NCBI RefSeq assembly: GCF_900170035.1
Contig: NZ_LT828553.1
Location: 8,369 to 50,452, forward strand
DNA length: 42,084 nt
Reading direction: 5' to 3'
From: Desulfamplus magnetovallimortis
Lineage (GTDB): Bacteria; Desulfobacterota; Desulfobacteria; Desulfobacterales; Desulfobacteraceae
The notes under the pieces are model-generated. The model saw only the letters and a program-made list of their open reading frames with translations, ran no database searches and was not told the DNA's origin. The position numbers and the translations under genes are program-made. Shown here piece after piece: positions 25,348 through 34,270 of this stretch (position 1 is its first letter; each line of letters begins with the position of its first letter).

Positions 25348-26739
25348 ATGGCTTATGTTATTAACAACAATGGGGTTAGAAGATTTTTCGGGATAATTTT
25401 GGTTTGTGTCTGTGTCTTTTTTATTGGTGGTGTGGGATACTGTGGCATTACAGGTAGTGAGGATGACCCAGATCATGATGTGCCTCGACAGTATGAAATG
25501 ATTGAATTTGGATCCAGCCCTAACCCTGTAGGTTCAGGTGCAAGGGCAATGGGCATGGGTGGAGCATTTATCAGTATTGCAGACGATGCAACAGCAGCTT
25601 CATGGAATCCTGCAGGTCTTATTCAGCTTGAGCTTCCGGAAGTTTCTATTGTCGGTGCTTATACATCACGAAATGATCAATATTACTATGAATCCCATCC
25701 TGATGCCCCCTCAGACCAGAGCATTTCAGCAACTGCTCTCAACTATTTAAGTGCTGCGTTGCCTTTTAAAATATTTAATAGAAACATGGTTGTCTCTTTG
25801 AATTATCAGCACATGTATGAGTTTGATAAAAAAGTGTATTTGAATTACCAAGAAATTTATAGTGGTAATAATCCCGATGACTCAGGTTCTTATCAATATA
25901 TTGAAACTAACATTAGGCAATATGATCAGGATGGTTCATTATACACAATATCCCCAGCTTTTGCTGTACAAATTATTCCCACTTTAAGTATGGGAATGAC
26001 TCTTAATTTTTGGGAAAATTTTTTGGTGGATAATCAGTGGCAGACAATAAATATAATTAAAACTAATGCTACGGGAGATTTGAATTATCTTACATATAAT
26101 AGATATAATGACAGCTATAGTTTTTCAGGTATAAATTTTCATGTCGGTTTTTTATGGAATCCAAACAGTTTTTTAACAATAGGAGGGGTTTTTAAATCTC
26201 CTTTTAAAGCTGATATTGAACATATCTATGAACGATATGATGAGGAACAAGATTTAGATGCCTATAAGTGGGATGAAACTCTTGATATGCCAATGTCATA
26301 CGGCCTTGCAATGGCCATCAGGGCAAATGATGTGTTGACGTTTGCTATTGATGCATATACCACCCACTGGGAAGATTATCTTCTCAATACACCGTCCGGA
26401 AAAAAGGTAAACCCCATTACTTCGCTGTCTGAAGATGACTCCGATATTGAGGCAACGACACAGATCAGGCTTGGGATGGAGTATCTAAAGATGTTTGAGA
26501 AAACAATTATTCCTTTTAGATGTGGCCTTTTTTATGACCCTGAACCCGCAAATGGGCATTCAGATGAATTTTGGGGAGTCTCTCTTGGCACAGGTTTCCT
26601 TTATAAGAAAATAGTTTTTGATATAGCATGGCAATATCGTTTCGGTGATGATGTTAGAGGTGTGGCGTTTCCTAATGAAAATACAACACAGGATGTTAAG
26701 GAGCATAAGATTTATACATCTTTGATTTATCATTTTTGA
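25348..26739 (+). CDS. PorV/FadL-like outer-membrane beta-barrel protein
   Basis: 463 residues. The start at 25348 follows GGGAGGAGG by 4 bases; upstream in-frame starts (25321, 25324, 25333) overlap that site or the previous gene. A signal sequence about 10-34 comes first. The mature N-terminus carries GSGARAMGMGGAFISIADDA followed by SWNPAGL, the hallmark of the OMPP1/FadL/PorV (UPF0164-like) group. The rest alternates short amphipathic strands and ends in F, as many outer-membrane barrels do (YTSLIYHF). It follows the double-peptidase protein by 23 bp, so the two are almost certainly co-transcribed. FadL members import hydrophobic compounds. PorV members help secrete and attach proteins in type IX systems. 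Which applies here is open. Confidence 0.8.
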   Translation: MAYVINNNGVRRFFGIILVCVCVFFIGGVGYCGITGSEDDPDHDVPRQYEMIEFGSSPNPVGSGARAMGMGGAFISIADDATAASWNPAGLIQLELPEVSIVGAYTSRNDQYYYESHPDAPSDQSISATALNYLSAALPFKIFNRNMVVSLNYQHMYEFDKKVYLNYQEIYSGNNPDDSGSYQYIETNIRQYDQDGSLYTISPAFAVQIIPTLSMGMTLNFWENFLVDNQWQTINIIKTNATGDLNYLTYNRYNDSYSFSGINFHVGFLWNPNSFLTIGGVFKSPFKADIEHIYERYDEEQDLDAYKWDETLDMPMSYGLAMAIRANDVLTFAIDAYTTHWEDYLLNTPSGKKVNPITSLSEDDSDIEATTQIRLGMEYLKMFEKTIIPFRCGLFYDPEPANGHSDEFWGVSLGTGFLYKKIVFDIAWQYRFGDDVRGVAFPNENTTQDVKEHKIYTSLIYHF

Positions 26740-26756
26740 TAAATGCATACAAAATA

Positions 26757-26942
26757 TAGGCATCTTTCATATCAACTCAAAAGTAGTTTACACTTTTGGG
26801 GAGATATTGAACTGATTAAAGGATTTAAGGATTAACATGATTTAAAAATCAGGGTAATCCCTTAATCATGAAAATCATGGTTCAAAAAAATGTAAATGAA
26901 TAATGTCTATAATCCCATTAAAAAATGGAAATGATGATGCCG
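26757..26942 (+). mobile_element. Miniature palindromic element, CGGCATC family, copy 1
   Basis: The left end AGGCATCTTTCAT (from 26758) and the right end AAATGATGATGCCG (to 26942) are imperfect terminal repeats. Inside are TTTACACTTTT…TTGAAC and GGTTCAAAAAAATGTAAA. The core between TTGAAC and GGTTCAA matches the reverse complement of the core in the copy at 38997. It lies between the PorV-like gene and the next gene and accounts for most of that 225-bp gap. No coding capacity. Confidence 0.6.
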
Positions 26943-26964
26943 AATTCAAATAAGGAGTAATTAA

Positions 26965-27948
26965 ATGAGACTGATAAGATTCTTTTTTATAGGTATAATG
27001 CTACTTGCACCATGTTTTTTGCACGCCAATCCAAATGTTGAAATGGCTTTTCCAGATGTCTTTGAAATAGATGATAGCCCTGCCGATGCCGTATATTTTA
27101 ATCATAACGCTATCTCTTACCAAATGCATACCTTTCATAAAAGTGGTGATGAAGATTGGATTTCATTTTCAGCTCTTAAATCTGATGAATCTATTGAGAT
27201 CAAAACCTTTGATCCCGGGCCGGATTGCGAAACTGTTATTGGCCTGTATGATACAGATGGTGAAACATTGATGATTCCTGAGTCCAGGCATTCCTTGAGT
27301 GACGGCACACATCTTGTTTCATGGAGGCCAGTATCGGATGGAACATATTATGTTAAAATTGCCAATAAAAATGAATCTATTTATGGTAGAAATGCATATT
27401 ACAAACTTTGGATATATAAACCGGTCATGAGTACTGTGGATGGCAGGATAGATGGTATTGTAACTGACGATTATTCAAAGGATCGTCTTGAAGGAGTATT
27501 ACTCTCAACTCCTTTTGATGAGGTTCGAAGCCAGGAAAAAGGCTTTTACTACCTTAAATGTCCAGCAGGTGAAATATCTTTTATTGCGTATAAAATTGGA
27601 TATGAAAAGTTTAAAACCGTAGTTGATATGGGGCAAGATCAACGAATCCAGATTAACATCGAACTTACCCCTTCCTATGAATACATTTCAGACTATGAAG
27701 TGGCACAATGGGCTTTAAGGGGTGATGATTTATATTACTGTGTGGATATCTGCGACGTGAACGGTAATCTGATTCTTGAATCCGTTGCCTGCGGCGAAAA
27801 CCTTAATGCATGGTCTGCACAGGATTTTGTCAACATCACCCTTGGTTTGCCGGATTCAGCATTTAGCGGATTGACGTTCATGTGGAAGGTTCGCTCTGAA
27901 TCTGGTTATGGCGGAGATGGTTATGAGGGGCTTATTACGGTTCCATGA
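26965..27948 (+). CDS. Exported PPC-domain and carboxypeptidase-regulatory-like protein
   Basis: 327 residues. AAGGAG is 7 bases before the ATG, and the signal peptide is about 1-21, ending FLHA. Residues about 35-150 resemble a bacterial pre-peptidase C-terminal (PPC) beta-sandwich (GDEDWISF, DGTYYVKI). Residues about 155-235 form a carboxypeptidase-regulatory-like repeat (DGIVTDDYSKDRLEGV, GFYYL), as in the 1558-residue protein upstream. The last about 90 residues contain three Cys and no family I recognise. It has no enzyme motif and is probably a small surface or periplasmic accessory protein. Its stop overlaps a possible ATG of the following protease gene, so the genes are likely co-transcribed. 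Confidence 0.7.
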   Translation: MRLIRFFFIGIMLLAPCFLHANPNVEMAFPDVFEIDDSPADAVYFNHNAISYQMHTFHKSGDEDWISFSALKSDESIEIKTFDPGPDCETVIGLYDTDGETLMIPESRHSLSDGTHLVSWRPVSDGTYYVKIANKNESIYGRNAYYKLWIYKPVMSTVDGRIDGIVTDDYSKDRLEGVLLSTPFDEVRSQEKGFYYLKCPAGEISFIAYKIGYEKFKTVVDMGQDQRIQINIELTPSYEYISDYEVAQWALRGDDLYYCVDICDVNGNLILESVACGENLNAWSAQDFVNITLGLPDSAFSGLTFMWKVRSESGYGGDGYEGLITVP

Positions 27949-28031
27949 TCTGGACGTTCCTTTATTGCAAAAATTACAATTTTTTTTCAACTATAAAAAA
28001 ATACAAAATAATCACCATTATAGGCATCCTC

Positions 28032-30767
28032 ATGAAACAAAAGGCAACAAACACAAAATACGATTATGAATTTAAAAAAGGCCTATTTTTTCTCAGCATA
28101 CTAATAGTCAGTTTTATATGGCCAATTTCAGTAGCTCAGTCTGATATAGAATGCGGTGAAATTCTTTTTCATGATAGTTTTGATATTATGGATTTTTCAA
28201 AATGGGATTATAGCAGTTTGTGGAACCAAAATAATCTTGATACCACACAGTATTTTGAAAATTTGAAAACCTCAAATGGTTATTTGATTATTGAAGACAA
28301 TGGAAACCTTCCTACACTTGATGATAACAACTCGGCTTCTATAAGTATTCACTCAATCAATTCTCCTGTTTTTGGTGATTTTGAAATGATCGTCAATATA
28401 AAAGACTTTACAATAGATAGAATCATATCAGGCGAGGGATGGTATGCCAGTTTCTATCTATGGTTAGGAACAAGCACAATATGGGAGGAAGGAGAACGAA
28501 TTCATTTGAGAATTGGAGAAGGAAATGAACATTATGGTGACTTTAATGTATTTGGTTTAGGTTATTTCAAGAATGGTGTGCCACAAGATATTGGTTGTTA
28601 TTATGATAATGGGACAAATTGCTGTTGGGATAAGTCTGATGTATCTGGTGATACTGACAGTATTAAAGTAGTGCGTATTAAAGACAATGTTAAGGTTTAT
28701 ATGGGTGATACACTGTTGCACAGTTTTGACAATGCAACTAAAGACAATATGTATTTAACCCTTAGAGCAACTGCTTTTAACGAAGAGCAGGGAACAATAC
28801 TTGGTTATCATGCAGAAATAGCGGAAATCAAAATAACAAAACCTTGTGAAGATAATAATATTAACCTTTTCCCTCATGCAAACATAAGCGTAAACAATCC
28901 CACCACCGGCTCCGCCCCTCTTTTTATCACCTTTATTCCTGAAGTATCGGATAGAGATGGATATGTAACACAATGCAAATGGGATTTCGGGGACGGTTCT
29001 GATGTAGAGACTGAATCACCATCCCAGTCTGTCAACCACACCTTTGCCACTCAAGGCACTTATACTGTTACGCTGACAGCAACAGATGACCAGGGTGCTT
29101 CAACAGATGCCAGTATGACAGTAAAAGTGACTGGAACATCTCAAACCCTCACTGCATTTCCCAAGACACTTACAGTCCCGATTGATAACACTGCATCTTT
29201 CAGGATTTCCGGCGGTTCCGGTTTTTATGACTCTTCTCCTGAAGATTATGACATTGCAACCTGTTCCCAATCCAAAAATGAAGAGTCAGAAGTTATTGTC
29301 ACTGTAACAGGAAAACAACTTGGAAACACTGAAATCCTGATTAAGGACAGTTCCGGGGAAATCCTGTCCGTTCCGGTTACTGTCACTGAAAAAGTAAAAG
29401 CAATTATTGTTGCCGGAAGCGGCCCATATCCTGGAAATATGCTGTGGGATCAAACCCTTGCCTCCTGCGCAAAAACATATCGTATTCTGATGGCTCAAGG
29501 ATATACCCACGAAACCATCTTGTTTCTCTCGGCTGATGAGAGCAACAACATGGATATTGACGGAGACGGGAAATTCAATGAGATTGATAACCAGGCCACT
29601 TCTGAGCGCCTTGAAAACGCCATAATCCAATGGGCAGGAGATGCAAAGGATGTGCTCATTTCCATGACAGGTCATGGCAATGACGGTTTGTTTCGTATCA
29701 ATGAGGATGAATTTGTTGAAGCATCTGCCTTTGGGGGCTGGCTTTCCTCTCTTAAAAGCTCTGTTTCCGGCCAGGTGGTTCTGGTTTATGACTCCTGTTA
29801 TTCAGGTTCTTTTCTGCCTCAAATAAAATCAGATGGAATTATCAGCATTGCAAGTACAGGAGAGAATGAAGTAGCATTTTTTACATCAATTGGCCAGCTC
29901 TCCTTTTCGTCATTTTTCTTTGACGGTATCTTTAATGGCGGGAATGTGATGGATGCGTTTATAAATGCAAAGAATTCCACGCAGTTTACCCACAGCTCCC
30001 AGACTCCATTAATTGATGACAATGGAAACGGAATCGGCAATGAAGATGATGACGGTAAACTTGCCCGCAACGTTTATATCGGAAACGGTGTTGCAACTGC
30101 TGCTGATATTCCTGGCATTAACTCTGATGATATAAATGTGACTCAAAACGGAGAAAATTCCCTGATAATGACAGTTAACAATATTGTGAGCGGTACTTCG
30201 ATCGATAGAATCTGGGCGGTTATCACACCACCTGATTGGAATAGTGGAGCTTCAGGTGACCCGGTGCTGGATTTGCCTGTCATTGAATTTCAGAATGAAG
30301 GTAATGCCTCCATATATGAGGGCATTTACTCACAGGAGATTTACTCAGAAAATTTAAAACAGGGTACCTATAATATTGCCTTGTTTGTGAGAGATATTAA
30401 TGGTAGCACGTCCTTTCCCGCACAGTTGACATATACATATTCTCCATCGTCAACATCATCTTCATGCCTTGAGTTTTCAAGAGACCTTGGCCTGGATATT
30501 CCTTGCGTACAGTTTGCCGGTAACGACTACAGTTTGCACCTTATTTATGTTGAGGGCTTTACCTGGAAGCTGGATCTGGCATCGGTTGGAATGAAAACAG
30601 ATGACCTTTTGTGTACATCACTTTCCCAGGATCTCAACCTGAACATACCCTGTGCGTCATTTATGGGAACACAATTCAGCTTTATATTTCAGTTTAACGG
30701 GAACCCATTGGCAGGTGAGCTTTCCTGGGAGATTGATATAAATTCAATTATGGAGAAGGTAAAATGA
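28032..30767 (+). CDS. Exported legumain/caspase-like peptidase with PKD domain
   Basis: 911 residues from ATG 28032, chosen because the signal sequence (ends ISVAQS) then begins properly; an in-frame ATG at 27945, overlapping the previous stop, would add 29 residues. Neither has a strong ribosome binding site. Residues about 40-250 are a LamG-like beta-sandwich (FHDSFDIMDFSKWDY). A PKD domain with WDFGDGSD lies at about 260-355, and a beta-rich segment follows. The clan CD peptidase domain (about 450-660) has TGHGND (H548) and YDSCYSGSF (C589). A VWAVITPP module and a C-terminal pair of Cys-containing repeats (LGLDIPC, LNLNIPC) end the protein. From 29409 on it is nearly identical to the next gene, which it overlaps by 4 bases. 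Confidence 0.85.
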   Translation: MKQKATNTKYDYEFKKGLFFLSILIVSFIWPISVAQSDIECGEILFHDSFDIMDFSKWDYSSLWNQNNLDTTQYFENLKTSNGYLIIEDNGNLPTLDDNNSASISIHSINSPVFGDFEMIVNIKDFTIDRIISGEGWYASFYLWLGTSTIWEEGERIHLRIGEGNEHYGDFNVFGLGYFKNGVPQDIGCYYDNGTNCCWDKSDVSGDTDSIKVVRIKDNVKVYMGDTLLHSFDNATKDNMYLTLRATAFNEEQGTILGYHAEIAEIKITKPCEDNNINLFPHANISVNNPTTGSAPLFITFIPEVSDRDGYVTQCKWDFGDGSDVETESPSQSVNHTFATQGTYTVTLTATDDQGASTDASMTVKVTGTSQTLTAFPKTLTVPIDNTASFRISGGSGFYDSSPEDYDIATCSQSKNEESEVIVTVTGKQLGNTEILIKDSSGEILSVPVTVTEKVKAIIVAGSGPYPGNMLWDQTLASCAKTYRILMAQGYTHETILFLSADESNNMDIDGDGKFNEIDNQATSERLENAIIQWAGDAKDVLISMTGHGNDGLFRINEDEFVEASAFGGWLSSLKSSVSGQVVLVYDSCYSGSFLPQIKSDGIISIASTGENEVAFFTSIGQLSFSSFFFDGIFNGGNVMDAFINAKNSTQFTHSSQTPLIDDNGNGIGNEDDDGKLARNVYIGNGVATAADIPGINSDDINVTQNGENSLIMTVNNIVSGTSIDRIWAVITPPDWNSGASGDPVLDLPVIEFQNEGNASIYEGIYSQEIYSENLKQGTYNIALFVRDINGSTSFPAQLTYTYSPSSTSSSCLEFSRDLGLDIPCVQFAGNDYSLHLIYVEGFTWKLDLASVGMKTDDLLCTSLSQDLNLNIPCASFMGTQFSFIFQFNGNPLAGELSWEIDINSIMEKVK

Positions 30768-32970
30768 AATTAAAAAAATTATCGTCATTTTTTGTAATTA
30801 TGTATATGGCTATAACTGTGGTTCAGACACATGCTGAAGTTGACTTGAACGATTGCAGAGAAACAACACTGTTCAGAGGTGATGAGAATAGAATTGATAG
30901 AGGAAATCATTTTGGTTCAGAGTATTCTGATGAGACAAATGTCTCGGAAATCGCTGTAAAATTTTTCCCTGAAGCACATTCGATTATAATAAAAAGAGCT
31001 CAGTTCTATATTGACACTTATGGGATTTTTAATATGCCTTTTACAGTCCATGTTTATGATGACACAGGACCTGCTGGTTATCCTGGAAATGAACTTACGA
31101 AGGAATTAATAACCGCATCTGCAACAACTGGTGATGAGTGGGTTGATGTTGAGTTACCCACTCCTATAGAAATTTCAGATAGCAACTTTTATATCAGTAT
31201 GCGCTGGACAGAAAGTGCTCCTGGCAACAATCCGTCACTTGGTGCAACATATGATCCCGATAATATTTATAATAGTTTTAGTGTAGGAAGACGTTATTCT
31301 GATTCTTGGTCATCTCAATGGTTTGAAGCTGTATTTGAGGGTCAGATAAGAGCTCAAGCAATCAAGGCTATTGTATGCGAAATTGTTGATAATCAGCTTG
31401 TAGCCCAGCCTTCTGAATTGACAGTTCCTTTGGAAAACAATGCATTTACAACTATTGAAGGAGGTACAGGTTTTTATAAGGTGTTTTCAAGTGATAAAAA
31501 TATAGCTTCCTATACATTGACAGATAATATGGTTATTGTCACGGGAAAATCCTTGGGCAATGCTGTCATTACGGTACAAGACAGTGAAGGTAAAAGCGTT
31601 TTGATCCCTGTTGAAGTGACTCAGCCTATAAAAGGCATTTTAGTTGCCGGAAGCGGCCCATATCCGGGAAACATGCTGTGGGATCAAACCCTTGCCTCCT
31701 GCGCAAAAACATATCGTATTCTGATGGCTCAAGGATATACCCACGAAACCATCTTGTTTCTCTCGGCTGATGAGAGCAACAACATGGATATTGACGGAGA
31801 CGGGAAATTCAATGAGATTGATAATCAGGCCACTTCAGAGCGCCTTGAAAACGCCATAATCCAATGGGCAGGAGATGCAAAGGATGTGCTCATTTTCATG
31901 ACAGGTCATGGCAATGACGGTTTGTTTCGTATCAATGAGGATGAATTTGTTGAAGCATCTGCCTTTGGGGGCTGGCTTTCCTCTCTTAAAAGCTCTGTTT
32001 CCGGTCAGGTGGTTTTGGTTTATGACTCATGTTATTCAGGTTCTTTTCTGCCTCAAATAAAATCAGATGGAATTATCAGCATTGCAAGTACAGGAGAAGA
32101 TGAAGTAGCATTTTTTACATCAATTGGCCAGCTCTCCTTTTCGTCATTTTTCTTTGACGGTATCTTTAATGGCGGGAATGTGATGGATGCGTTTATAAAT
32201 GCAAAGAATTCCACGCAATTTACCCACAGCTCCCAGACTCCATTAATTGATGACAATGGAAACGGAATCGGCAATGAAGATGATGACGGTAAACTTGCCC
32301 GCAACATTTATATCGGAAACGGTGTTGCAACTGCTGCTGATATTCCTGGCATTAACACTGATGATATTAATGTAACTCAAAATGGAGAAAGTTCCCTGTT
32401 AATAACAGTGAACAAACTTGTGAGCGGCACTCCGATTGATAGAGTCTGGGCAGTTATCACACCACCTGATTGGGATAGCGGAGCTTCAGGAGATCCTGTG
32501 CTGGATTTGCCCGTCATTGAGTTTCAGAATGAAGGTAGTGCTTCCATATATGAGGGCATTTACTCACAGGAGATTTACTCAGAAGAGTTAAAACAGGGTA
32601 CCTACAATATTGCCTTGTTTGTGAGAGATATTAATGGAAGCACATCCTTTCCCGCCCGGTTGACATATACATATTCTCCATCGTCAATATCATCTTCATG
32701 CCTTGCGTTTTCAAGTGACCTTGGGCTGGATATCCCCTGCGCACAGTTTGCCGGTAACGACTACAGTTTGTACCTGGATTATGTTGAGGGCTTTACCTGG
32801 AAGCTGGATCTGGCATCGGTTGGAATTAAAACAGATGATCTTTTGTGTACGTCACTTTCCCAGGATCTCAACCTGAACATACCCTGTGCGTCATTTATGG
32901 GAACACAATTCAGCTTTATATTTCAGTTTAACGGCAACCAATTGGCAGGTGAGCTTTCCTGGGAAATTGA
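29409..32970 (+). repeat. 1.33-kb gapless direct repeat in two protease genes
   Basis: Positions 29409-30736 match 31643-32970 at a constant offset of 2234 bases, with no indels needed at either end. Identity is very high across the peptidase domain (runs of well over 100 identical bases) and lower toward the C-termini. The sequence before each copy, coding the N-terminal modules, is unrelated. Confidence 0.9.
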
Positions 32971-33001
32971 CATGATGTCTGTGAATGAGGTTTCAGATTG
33001 A
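30764..33001 (+). CDS. Exported legumain/caspase-like peptidase, tandem duplicate
   Basis: 745 residues. The ATG overlaps the previous stop as ATGA, and GGAGAAGG lies just upstream, so translation is coupled. The signal peptide is about 1-24 (ends THA). The N-terminal domain (about 25-205) is a beta-sandwich with DDTGPAGYPGNELT and NFYISMRW, unrelated to the PKD/LamG part of the upstream copy. A short Ig-like segment leads into the peptidase domain with TGHGND (H382) and YDSCYSGSF (C423), acidic loops DIDGDGKFNE and DDNGNGIGNED, a VWAVITPP module and two Cys repeats at the C-terminus. It probably acts outside the cytoplasm. A third copy's tail survives about 1 kb downstream. Confidence 0.85.
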   Translation: MKLKKLSSFFVIMYMAITVVQTHAEVDLNDCRETTLFRGDENRIDRGNHFGSEYSDETNVSEIAVKFFPEAHSIIIKRAQFYIDTYGIFNMPFTVHVYDDTGPAGYPGNELTKELITASATTGDEWVDVELPTPIEISDSNFYISMRWTESAPGNNPSLGATYDPDNIYNSFSVGRRYSDSWSSQWFEAVFEGQIRAQAIKAIVCEIVDNQLVAQPSELTVPLENNAFTTIEGGTGFYKVFSSDKNIASYTLTDNMVIVTGKSLGNAVITVQDSEGKSVLIPVEVTQPIKGILVAGSGPYPGNMLWDQTLASCAKTYRILMAQGYTHETILFLSADESNNMDIDGDGKFNEIDNQATSERLENAIIQWAGDAKDVLIFMTGHGNDGLFRINEDEFVEASAFGGWLSSLKSSVSGQVVLVYDSCYSGSFLPQIKSDGIISIASTGEDEVAFFTSIGQLSFSSFFFDGIFNGGNVMDAFINAKNSTQFTHSSQTPLIDDNGNGIGNEDDDGKLARNIYIGNGVATAADIPGINTDDINVTQNGESSLLITVNKLVSGTPIDRVWAVITPPDWDSGASGDPVLDLPVIEFQNEGSASIYEGIYSQEIYSEELKQGTYNIALFVRDINGSTSFPARLTYTYSPSSISSSCLAFSSDLGLDIPCAQFAGNDYSLYLDYVEGFTWKLDLASVGIKTDDLLCTSLSQDLNLNIPCASFMGTQFSFIFQFNGNQLAGELSWEIDMMSVNEVSD

Positions 33002-33014
33002 TTGTTGAATATTG

Positions 33015-33546
33015 TTATTTACAAAACAGATGGTCAATAGTCTTCATAGGCAAAAACATACGAATACGTTTATTGTGTTCACACAATACTTCAAAATCAT
33101 ATTTTGAATAAAAGCTGTGCAGAATCTGTTATGCAGTCAACTACAACAGAGTAGGCATGCATATATCTGTTGACGTTCCATAAATACTTTAACGACTCAA
33201 TCAAGGTTATTTTGCCTAATCCTTTTCCATGGAGTTTTTTATGAACCGCGAGTTGGGCCAACAAAAAAACAGGAATGGGGTAATGTGGCAGTTTTTTTGC
33301 AATATTTTCAGGTAAAGTGCAACGAGATATTGAACCTGGTGCCACACTATAAAAAGAACAAATAGGGTATTTTTGATTTGAAAGCAGGTCAGTTGCAGGC
33401 AATACCATAGTACGGCTAATGCCAGCTTTCATGTGGCTTGCCGCTTTAGTTTTAATAAATGTGTTGAGTTCCGGCTCTCCACAATCAAATGAAATTCTAT
33501 CATGGATTGCTTTGTTTAACTCACTGAAATCTTTTGCCCAGTTCAT
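33015..33546 (-). pseudogene. Frameshifted GNAT-type toxin (TacT/AtaT-like)
   Basis: The gene next to the DUF1778 antitoxin encodes a GNAT acetyltransferase of the class that blocks translation by acetylating aminoacyl-tRNA. The acetyl-CoA loop is visible as LHGKGLGKITL. The frame stops at 33097 after QLLFKI. The neighbouring frame continues with FYSKYDFEVLCEH, then RMFLPMKTIDHLF, and stops at 33015, which is the expected family C-terminus including the likely catalytic Tyr. A one-base change in the T run (33110-33113, minus strand) explains this. Without the shift the product lacks the active-site Tyr and should be dead, unless the ribosome slips there. It begins one base after the antitoxin gene and converges on the protease gene. 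Confidence 0.8.
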
Positions 33547-33813
33547 TTAAAAACCATTTTCTTCAGAGAAAGCAACAGCCTCAAACAGGGCTTTGCCTGG
33601 TTTTTTTACCTTGTTACAAGCAGTTATGAATTGGTCAAAAATATCGTTGTCAATAATGATATTTTCATGTTGATCAATAACTCTTGTTGCATCTTTATCC
33701 ATTAGTATGACTATATACTCGGTTAAACTTTTTAATCCTAAAATTGCAGATGCCTTTTCAGCTTTTGCCTTTATTTTTTCATCAAGCATAAGATTTAAGT
33801 GTGCAGTTGCCAT
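33547..33813 (-). CDS. DUF1778 antitoxin (TacA/AtaR-like)
   Basis: 88 residues starting MATAHLNLMLDEKIKAKAEK, an N-terminal ribbon-helix-helix segment, with a C-terminal toxin-binding tail, typical of DUF1778 antitoxins paired with GNAT toxins. The start at 33813 is chosen because GGAGG lies 5 bases upstream; the longer frame to 33834 has no site of its own. It reads directly into the toxin gene. The antitoxin is intact although its toxin is frameshifted. Such antitoxins repress their promoter together with the toxin; a good promoter lies just upstream. Confidence 0.85.
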   Translation of the reverse strand: MATAHLNLMLDEKIKAKAEKASAILGLKSLTEYIVILMDKDATRVIDQHENIIIDNDIFDQFITACNKVKKPGKALFEAVAFSEENGF

Positions 33814-33853
33814 AAGTTGCCTCCATATGTGCAAGATTCATTGCGTATGCTGT

Positions 33854-33882
33854 ATATTAACACCCCAATAAAGAAGGTGCAA
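33854..33882 (-). promoter_or_regulatory. Sigma70-type promoter of the DUF1778/GNAT pair
   Basis: On the minus strand TTGCAC (33882-33877), a 17-base spacer and TAATAT (33859-33854) form a good promoter. Transcription would start near 33847, about 35 bases before the antitoxin start codon. Confidence 0.55.
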
Positions 33883-34003
33883 CTATTAGACTTTTGTATT
33901 CAAATTTCCTACAAAGGAAGGGTATGTAGTACGTTGTCAAAGCTTAATTTTTCAGATGTGTGTGCGCCTTATGCACAATGTATTGCAATATTATCAACCT
34001 TAA

Positions 34004-34113
34004 CATTTATGGGAACACAATTCAGCTTTATATTTCAGTTTAACGGCAACCCATTGGTAGGTGAGCTTTCCTGGAAAATTGACATGATGTCATTAAATGA
34101 GGTTTCATATTGA
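34004..34113 (+). pseudogene. C-terminal relic of a third protease copy
   Basis: These 110 bases match 32892-33001, the end of the upstream protease gene including its stop codon, with seven mismatches by my count. The frame still reads GTQFSFIFQFNGNPLVGELS. Just before it, TCAACCTTAACAT resembles the TCAACCTGAACAT of the full gene, as if 14 bases were lost at the junction. The open frame from 33799 that contains it has no matching protein sequence upstream and no proper start, so this is a relic, not a gene. Confidence 0.85.
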
Positions 34114-34270
34114 TTCTTTTAATTTGGAAAATAATAAAAGCAATAAATATAAAAGTATAGCCAGTATAAAACTGAAAGCAAAATACTTATGAAAAAAAAA
34201 TTGCCAAATCTGCCTAAGGGACAATTTTCCTTTGAAAAAATAAGAGAAAACAAATCCGTTTATGTAGATA

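Noticed and set aside
33927-33952. Possible further insertion element end (TAGTACGTTGTCAAAGC)
   Set aside because: It resembles one end of the element at 39129-39236, but no second end or target duplication was found nearby, so it is mentioned only there.
33799-34113. 104-codon plus-strand frame ending in the protease C-terminus
   Set aside because: Only the last about 35 residues match the protease; the start overlaps the antitoxin gene on the other strand, so it is a relic tail plus random frame.
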